Source of the DNA: Tilletiaria anomala UBC 951
Lineage: Eukaryota; Basidiomycota; Exobasidiomycetes; Georgefischeriales; Tilletiariaceae
Length of the DNA stretch: 64,000 nt
Assembly (NCBI RefSeq): GCF_000711695.1
Contig: NW_013546994.1
Coordinates: forward strand, 103,013 to 167,012
Reading direction: 5' to 3'
Notes under the pieces: generated by a model
Database searches by the model: none
What the model saw: the letters and a program-made list of their open reading frames with translations, nothing else
Told to the model about the DNA's origin: nothing
Shown: positions 59,281 through 64,000 of the stretch, in pieces
Layout: every line of letters starts with the position of its first letter
Numbering within the stretch: position 1 is the stretch's first letter
Translations under genes and position numbers: made by a program

Positions 59281-61191
59281 TTACAGCATGTTGCGGATCA
59301 GCCAGGTGCCGAAACGAACGAAGAGCGTGTTACGGCGGCCCATCTTGTCCGCCTCCTGGCGGAGAAAAGCATCATCAAAGACGTCCTTTGCGTCTGCCGA
59401 AAGTGCATCAACCTCTTTCTTCAACTGGGTTCGCAGGCGGGGAGATGCAGTGCTGATCAGCAACGTGCACTCCAGATCAAGCGTTGCAGAGCGGCTGCCA
59501 AAGTTGGACGATCCGATGAGGGTGTGTTCGGGATCCGCAGATCCGGGAGGAGTCAGCCAAAACCCTAGAATTCAAGAGGTTGTGGAGAATGAGTACTGCA
59601 AATCCTTTGGCGAATTGGTTGGGACCCCATCTGGGCAACTCGCCTTTTGCATGATATGTCCAACCTTCCCTCTTCCACTCGCGTATCTCGACGTTCCCCT
59701 TGCCCTCAGGTGCTCCAGTACTTATAGAAGCCCTTCCAGCAGCCTTGAGCTCCTTCCAAAAGCTGGTCTGCAAGCGTGTGTACGAATCGGCAACATATCC
59801 GCTGACGCCGTCAGACATGAAGAAGCCGTTGGACTGGGGTGCCGCGGTGATGATGCGTACGGCGAACGTACTAGCTAGCACCAACGCCTTGTACGGTGCG
59901 TATAGACTGAAATAGCCAGATGTCAGGTTGAGCACCGGGCGAAGGCGCGCTGCTGGATCGTCCTGCTGCTGAACATGTTTGAAAAGGAGAGGAACTGCAG
60001 AGGTTTCTTGACAAATCCCGAGCGGGCCCATCTGTAGCAGCGGAACAATCATGGTGTCTGCATGTCCGAGCTCGACCTCCTTTGCTATTGTCTGTTCTCT
60101 TGAGACTGCTGTGAGCCGTTGCATGTGCTGGCACGCTTCCTGTGCCCAAGTTTTGGACGCTTGTGGTGCGCGCGGCCAGACTAGTCGGTAGCTAAGAGAT
60201 GCACCTGCGCTGTCTGATACACTCTGCAGGGTATAACTATATTTTGCGGTAGCGTCCAAGAGCTTGCGGAAATAAGCGACGAGATCGACATGTTTTTCAA
60301 TGAGTACATATCGATCTTGTCGATCCGTAAAGTAGTCCTTCGCCAGATTTGCTCTGAAAAGGCGGAAGCTGGAGTCAAACTCGAAATCAATGAACAAAGA
60401 GAGCACAGCGTTGACCCACCCGCTAATGATGACATCGTCATCAAATGCATAGACTTTCATATGCTGCAAGCCGGCCCCCTCATTTAGTCTCTTGCCCAAA
60501 AGTTTCATAATCCAAGAGAGCTTGGGCGTTTGGAAAAGATGCACCTTGACTTGTCCGGGGAACTCTCGATGCAGTGTAGCAAGCATCGATGCACCTGAAG
60601 GCTGGGGATGAGGCTCACGTGTCGACCGTAAAGCGTCGACAAGTATGAAAACTTTCAATGCTGGTGTTTGGCGCAGCGTAGCACGCAGTAAATCGAGCTG
60701 TAACAAGAAAGCGGTTATGAGTGAAGCAACCCATTTGAGACACGATAGCCCGTCGTTGTGGTCGAGGGACACACCAGCTCAGTCTCATCCTTGCCTATGT
60801 AAAGGCTGGCTAGATATATGCTCGACCGCGCCTTGCCGATTTTTTCCTTGAGAACATTGAAGAACTGCGCAGGCGATTCTAGAAGCGTGAGATGCTCGGA
60901 CCTGGCGGGAAAACATGGTAGTCGCAACCGATGTGCCACTTGCAGAGCTAGCGAGTCGGACCACGGTGTTCTTTTGCGGAAGGATTGCGGGCTGTATTCT
61001 TGCGAATCTGGCGTTCTGTTGCACTGAGACCTTTGAGCAGAAGCAGAGAATGCAGCTCGTCCTAAGGGAGTTCGTTGAGAGCACGTCCAACAGGGGGCTG
61101 GGCCGCTGGTAAGGACATGAGGCCGCCTTTGGCGGACCGCAAAGGACCATAAGTTGGTTTGCAATGTCGCACTCATTTCGGCAAATAACAA
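59281..61191 (-). CDS. PGS1: Mitochondrial phosphatidylglycerophosphate synthase
   Basis: Four exons: 61191-60775, 60697-60420, 60353-59644 and 59564-59281, about 562 residues. Pgs1 makes phosphatidylglycerol phosphate from CDP-diacylglycerol, the first committed step to cardiolipin. It belongs to the phospholipase-D fold: the first HKD motif is HMKVYAFDDD (His218, Lys220, Asp225) followed, after removal of a 66-nt in-frame intron, by GANLAKDYFTDRQDRY. The second is YHAKG, joined to FWLTPPG and IGSSNFGSRS by the last intron. That last intron uses a GC donor (GCGAGT) rather than GT; no GT alternative keeps the motif intact. The N-terminus is Arg/Ser/Gln-rich without acidic residues early on, consistent with a mitochondrial presequence. 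The start could also be the internal MSATLQ. Confidence 0.93.
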
Positions 61192-61672
61192 GCCATTGAG
61201 TACAAGGAGTCTCCGGACTTGAGAGTGTCCCTGGCAGGCACGGTGAACCTACAATGCGACACCTCGTGTTTGGATCCTGAGAGTACCGAGGTGAGACGCT
61301 GTCAAAGCTACCTGGTCACCCCCTTGTCGACCATGTATTATTTAGTGCTTAGTAGCAGCTGGAGTTCTGGAGGCCCATCGACAAAAAATTACATAAGCGA
61401 GCTTTCCAAAGAAGATGCCGATGGTCTGGGAGATGTCGGTGACCAACCCGAACTTCCGTCAAAAAAAAGTTGAAATGGTGTGCGCAATGGACGACATGCA
61501 TCATCATGTACCTCCCGCGCATGCAGTAATCGAAATATCGGATGTGGCATCTGCTACGCTTACTCCGTTCACATGAAACATCGATGTTGACGACGGAATC
61601 ACGCGGTTAGGGGCAACTGAACACGCTAGAATCTTTGTGACGCGGCAGGCTGTGTTCGGTTCTTCCTCCAGC
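61192..61672. other. Divergent upstream region of PGS1 and NUFIP1-like gene
   Basis: 481 bases between start codons. No feature recognised beyond shadow frames. Confidence 0.5.
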
Positions 61673-63730
61673 ATGAGCTTCTCGCGTGGCGGAGGACCTC
61701 AACACTGGCGCCCACGTCAGTCAGACTCGGGCTGGCAAGGTCGAACGCCAGGCGCGCCTGCAGCCGGGACTCCGTCCATAGACTACCACCATGCTGATCA
61801 ATCGGGTTACAATGAGCAACAGTTTCAAGGGACTCGACTTGATTCGGGAAGAGGACGCCATTCAAGAGGGTTTGCAAGCAGCAGAGGAGGAGCAGGGCGA
61901 GGAGGGCTTCCCTCTGCGTATAATGGACGACGGATCTCCGCCGGGCTATCCCCATCTGCAGCAGGCGTCTCATCGGGTCGAGATGGACATCTGCAATGCG
62001 ACTTTGTCTTCAGCATCGACGATCCTGTACGCCCTGGGCAGCGATGCAGCTGGAGGTCTCCCACCTCACTCGCGCTGACTCTGCACAAAGCGGATCGGCA
62101 CTTGATTTATCCACCGGGCGGACCCGCAGCATTGAAGCGAGTCGATCCCATGTTGGTAGAAGAAGAGCGAGAACGGAGAATGCGGCAGAAGAAAGGATGG
62201 GAAGACGAAGAGACGCAGCTGGCTATGATACAAGGCCTCAATGTCAACCTGTCCACCCCAGAAATGGTCAAGCAGTGGATAGCCGAGAGGAAAAAGCGAT
62301 GGCCGACAGCTCAGGCAATCGAGCGAAAAAAGGTCGAAGACGACTGGCAAGGAAAGAGCAAGAATCACGACGTGGGCGACCGCCATCGAAACAAGCGGCA
62401 AAGAGTCGAAGAAGTCGTCGTGACAGGAGATCCGCGGCCACCAGTCGCAAACGCGGACGCATCGGATGAGGAAGATGGCCCAGAGCGGCTTCCAATAAGT
62501 TTGAGCCCGCCTTCTGAGGAAGGGAATGTTGGAGAGGATGCTGCTGCTGTTCCTGATGAGCTAGGAGATGATTCTGATGGTGCTGTGGAGGAAGTGTCCT
62601 CCAAAGCTGTCCTGACGGGAGGCGAAAATTCTATCATGGAACAGTCTGCGCAACGTGCTGGTACCGCGCAACGAACAATCTGCAAGTTTTGGCTCCAAGG
62701 ACGCTGCGGCTACGGGGAACAGTGTCGGAATCTGCACGAGACGGCCGACGGCTCGATCCCGGCGCAACGTGCACGGCCTGCGCACCTGCAGAACAAGCCA
62801 CGACCCACGCCTCGTGCACCGCCTGCGAATCCATTCGCTCAGCCTGATCTGCTGCGGCAGATGCTAGCCAAAGAAATCGGGCAGCATGTCGATGCGACGA
62901 TCCAGAGCATCCGGTTTCTGTCCAAGAATGACTGGCTCCTCCATGCTGAGCGGGAGCTCGGCGCTGCTGAGGAGCAGCGGAAGCGTCGGGGCATGATTCA
63001 GGAGTTGACTGATGAGGAGCCTCAAAGCTCTGATGCCACTGCGTTGGAAAGGATCCAAGACTTGGAGCCTTCGTTGCAAGCAGGAGCATTGCCCACAGTC
63101 GCATCCGCGAGCAAGCCAGGTGCCAAGTCGCTATATCGCCCTCCTTCGCCGCTGCTGCGACCACTGGTGGAGTTGCAATGGCCACCCGAGCCGGACCCGA
63201 TGATCTTTCTCGACCCATTGAAGCGCGATGATCCGAAACCGCTAAGACCCGCTCAGCTCGAAAAGCTCGCGCTGGACGCGCACGTGCGTGACATTCTCTG
63301 CCCGCCGAGTGAGCTGCACCCAGAAGGCGTGCTGAACAAGTCGCTCGCGCGTGGTCTCGACTCACTGCTCGCACTGCCGACCGAAGCCCATCGCTTCTCG
63401 GCGATCGAGCTGATCCTTGGAGTTTCTCCTCTATCGCCTGCGCACGCGCATGACGTGGCGACTGTCGGCGGTTCGAGAGACGCACAGCAGCAGCCGGGAG
63501 GCGGTCTGAACAAGCGCAAGCTGTATGGCGAAACGGAGCTGTTCCGCCTCGGCTTGCGGATCGGGCCTGCAGAGGTGCCGTTGGTGCGCAGGCTGGCGGA
63601 GCGCGTGAGCCAGATCATGGAAGGCAAAGTGAACTACGAGGCGCAGACAGTCGCTAAGCAGGAGGATCTATGGCGCGCAGAGGGCGAACGGATAGATATA
63701 CTGCGCAAGCTTGGTATCGAAGTGGATTGA
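61673..63730 (+). CDS. NUFIP1-domain protein with CCCH zinc finger (snoRNP assembly factor-like)
   Basis: Single exon, about 685 residues; the ATG at 61673 is the first in frame after GTG codons. Region 30-105 is Gly/Arg-rich (RGR, RGG). Around 108-150 a Cys/His arrangement (LQCDF, RCSW, LHKADRH) resembles the atypical C2H2 finger of NUFIP1. The NUFIP1 helix follows as LNVNLSTPEMVKQWIAERKKRWPT, named here by its ends LSTPE and KKRWPT. A CCCH finger CKFWLQGRCGYGEQCRNLH (C-x7-C-x5-C-x3-H) lies near 349-367. NUFIP1 and yeast Rsa1 help assemble box C/D snoRNPs with Snu13 and the R2TP complex, so a nuclear RNP-assembly role is inferred. The C-terminal third is conserved-looking but unassigned. Confidence 0.87.
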   Translation: MSFSRGGGPQHWRPRQSDSGWQGRTPGAPAAGTPSIDYHHADQSGYNEQQFQGTRLDSGRGRHSRGFASSRGGAGRGGLPSAYNGRRISAGLSPSAAGVSSGRDGHLQCDFVFSIDDPVRPGQRCSWRSPTSLALTLHKADRHLIYPPGGPAALKRVDPMLVEEERERRMRQKKGWEDEETQLAMIQGLNVNLSTPEMVKQWIAERKKRWPTAQAIERKKVEDDWQGKSKNHDVGDRHRNKRQRVEEVVVTGDPRPPVANADASDEEDGPERLPISLSPPSEEGNVGEDAAAVPDELGDDSDGAVEEVSSKAVLTGGENSIMEQSAQRAGTAQRTICKFWLQGRCGYGEQCRNLHETADGSIPAQRARPAHLQNKPRPTPRAPPANPFAQPDLLRQMLAKEIGQHVDATIQSIRFLSKNDWLLHAERELGAAEEQRKRRGMIQELTDEEPQSSDATALERIQDLEPSLQAGALPTVASASKPGAKSLYRPPSPLLRPLVELQWPPEPDPMIFLDPLKRDDPKPLRPAQLEKLALDAHVRDILCPPSELHPEGVLNKSLARGLDSLLALPTEAHRFSAIELILGVSPLSPAHAHDVATVGGSRDAQQQPGGGLNKRKLYGETELFRLGLRIGPAEVPLVRRLAERVSQIMEGKVNYEAQTVAKQEDLWRAEGERIDILRKLGIEVD

Positions 63731-64000
63731 TTGGGGCGCGTATGTACTCGCACAAATGCACCCGAAGGCAGATTGTTGCCCCCATTACAACAAACAAGCG
63801 AGCCCTCTGCGGACCAATACGCTGGAATAGCTGCTTGCTTATATGACAATGTGCATGTCCTGTGCGCGAATGCGGAGTGCAGCAAAGTGGCAGAAGCTGC
63901 AGAAACAGAATACATGGAGAACATGGAAAGGGTGGCAGCGATGGGCCGCGCGCACGGGGGGTATCATGGCATGAAAGAGATCGTGAGAATGAAATGAATG
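63731..64000. other. Window end, no gene seen
   Basis: A plus-strand frame of 88 codons starts just after the NUFIP1-like stop and runs to 63997, but has no recognisable motif. Probably 3' flank. Confidence 0.5.

Noticed and set aside
1-64000. CRISPR arrays, insertion sequences, retroelements or prophage
   Set aside because: No direct-repeat arrays, terminal repeats with target duplications, or transposase/reverse transcriptase/integrase motifs were seen; the window is ordinary fungal chromosome.

Overview
The window looks like nuclear chromosomal DNA from a filamentous or yeast-like fungus, most likely a basidiomycete and possibly Ustilaginomycotina. That placement is an inference. The evidence is many short GT-AG introns (about 56-92 nt) with good branch and acceptor signals, tRNA genes with a 30-nt intron after the anticodon, and a full set of fungal proteins (AzgA permease, Fes1, Rsc7, Orc5, Erg27, TAF7, Pgs1, CDF zinc transporter). 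No bacterial, viral, transposon or CRISPR structure was recognised. Exon coordinates were placed by hand from splice signals plus continuity of conserved protein motifs.

Layout, left to right. 1.1-11.3 kb: a membrane-tailed histidine phosphatase (+), xanthine dehydrogenase (-) and a divergent AzgA-type purine permease (+), so a purine importer and a purine oxidiser share one 1.4-kb upstream region. 11.6-28.3 kb: a fatty-acid elongase (-), FES1 (+), a MINDY-type deubiquitinase with a CAAX end (-), an RSC7-like chromatin subunit (+), ORC5 (-), a PLP-dependent decarboxylase (+) and a cytochrome P450 (-). From the first gene to the P450 the ten protein genes alternate strand without exception. 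29.5-29.9 kb: two tandem intron-containing tRNA-Thr(AGT) genes (-). 30.1-37.7 kb: an ERG27-like 3-ketosteroid reductase (-) and a 1,663-residue mostly disordered protein of unknown function (-). 37.7-44.1 kb: a gene-poor tract in which I cannot support a gene model; it may hold a decayed or very intron-rich gene.

44.1-53.4 kb: a small KPWE-motif protein of the PEX39/PEX14-like type (+), TAF7 (-), a ZRC1-like zinc transporter (+) and PRMT5 (+). 53.4-56.3 kb is a second gene-poor stretch with a palindrome cluster. 56.3-63.7 kb: a secreted GH3 beta-glucosidase (+), mitochondrial phosphatidylglycerophosphate synthase PGS1 (-) and a NUFIP1/CCCH protein (+).

Most genes are unrelated housekeeping functions. 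The only pair with an obvious shared pathway is XDH and the purine permease. I did not find a convincing undescribed multi-gene system. The strongest individual leads are an Orc5 whose ATP-binding motif has lost its key residues, an 18-nt micro-exon in the permease, a GC-AG intron in PGS1, compensated intron helices in the twin tRNA genes, a histidine phosphatase without a visible second catalytic motif, and the 1,663-residue orphan protein.
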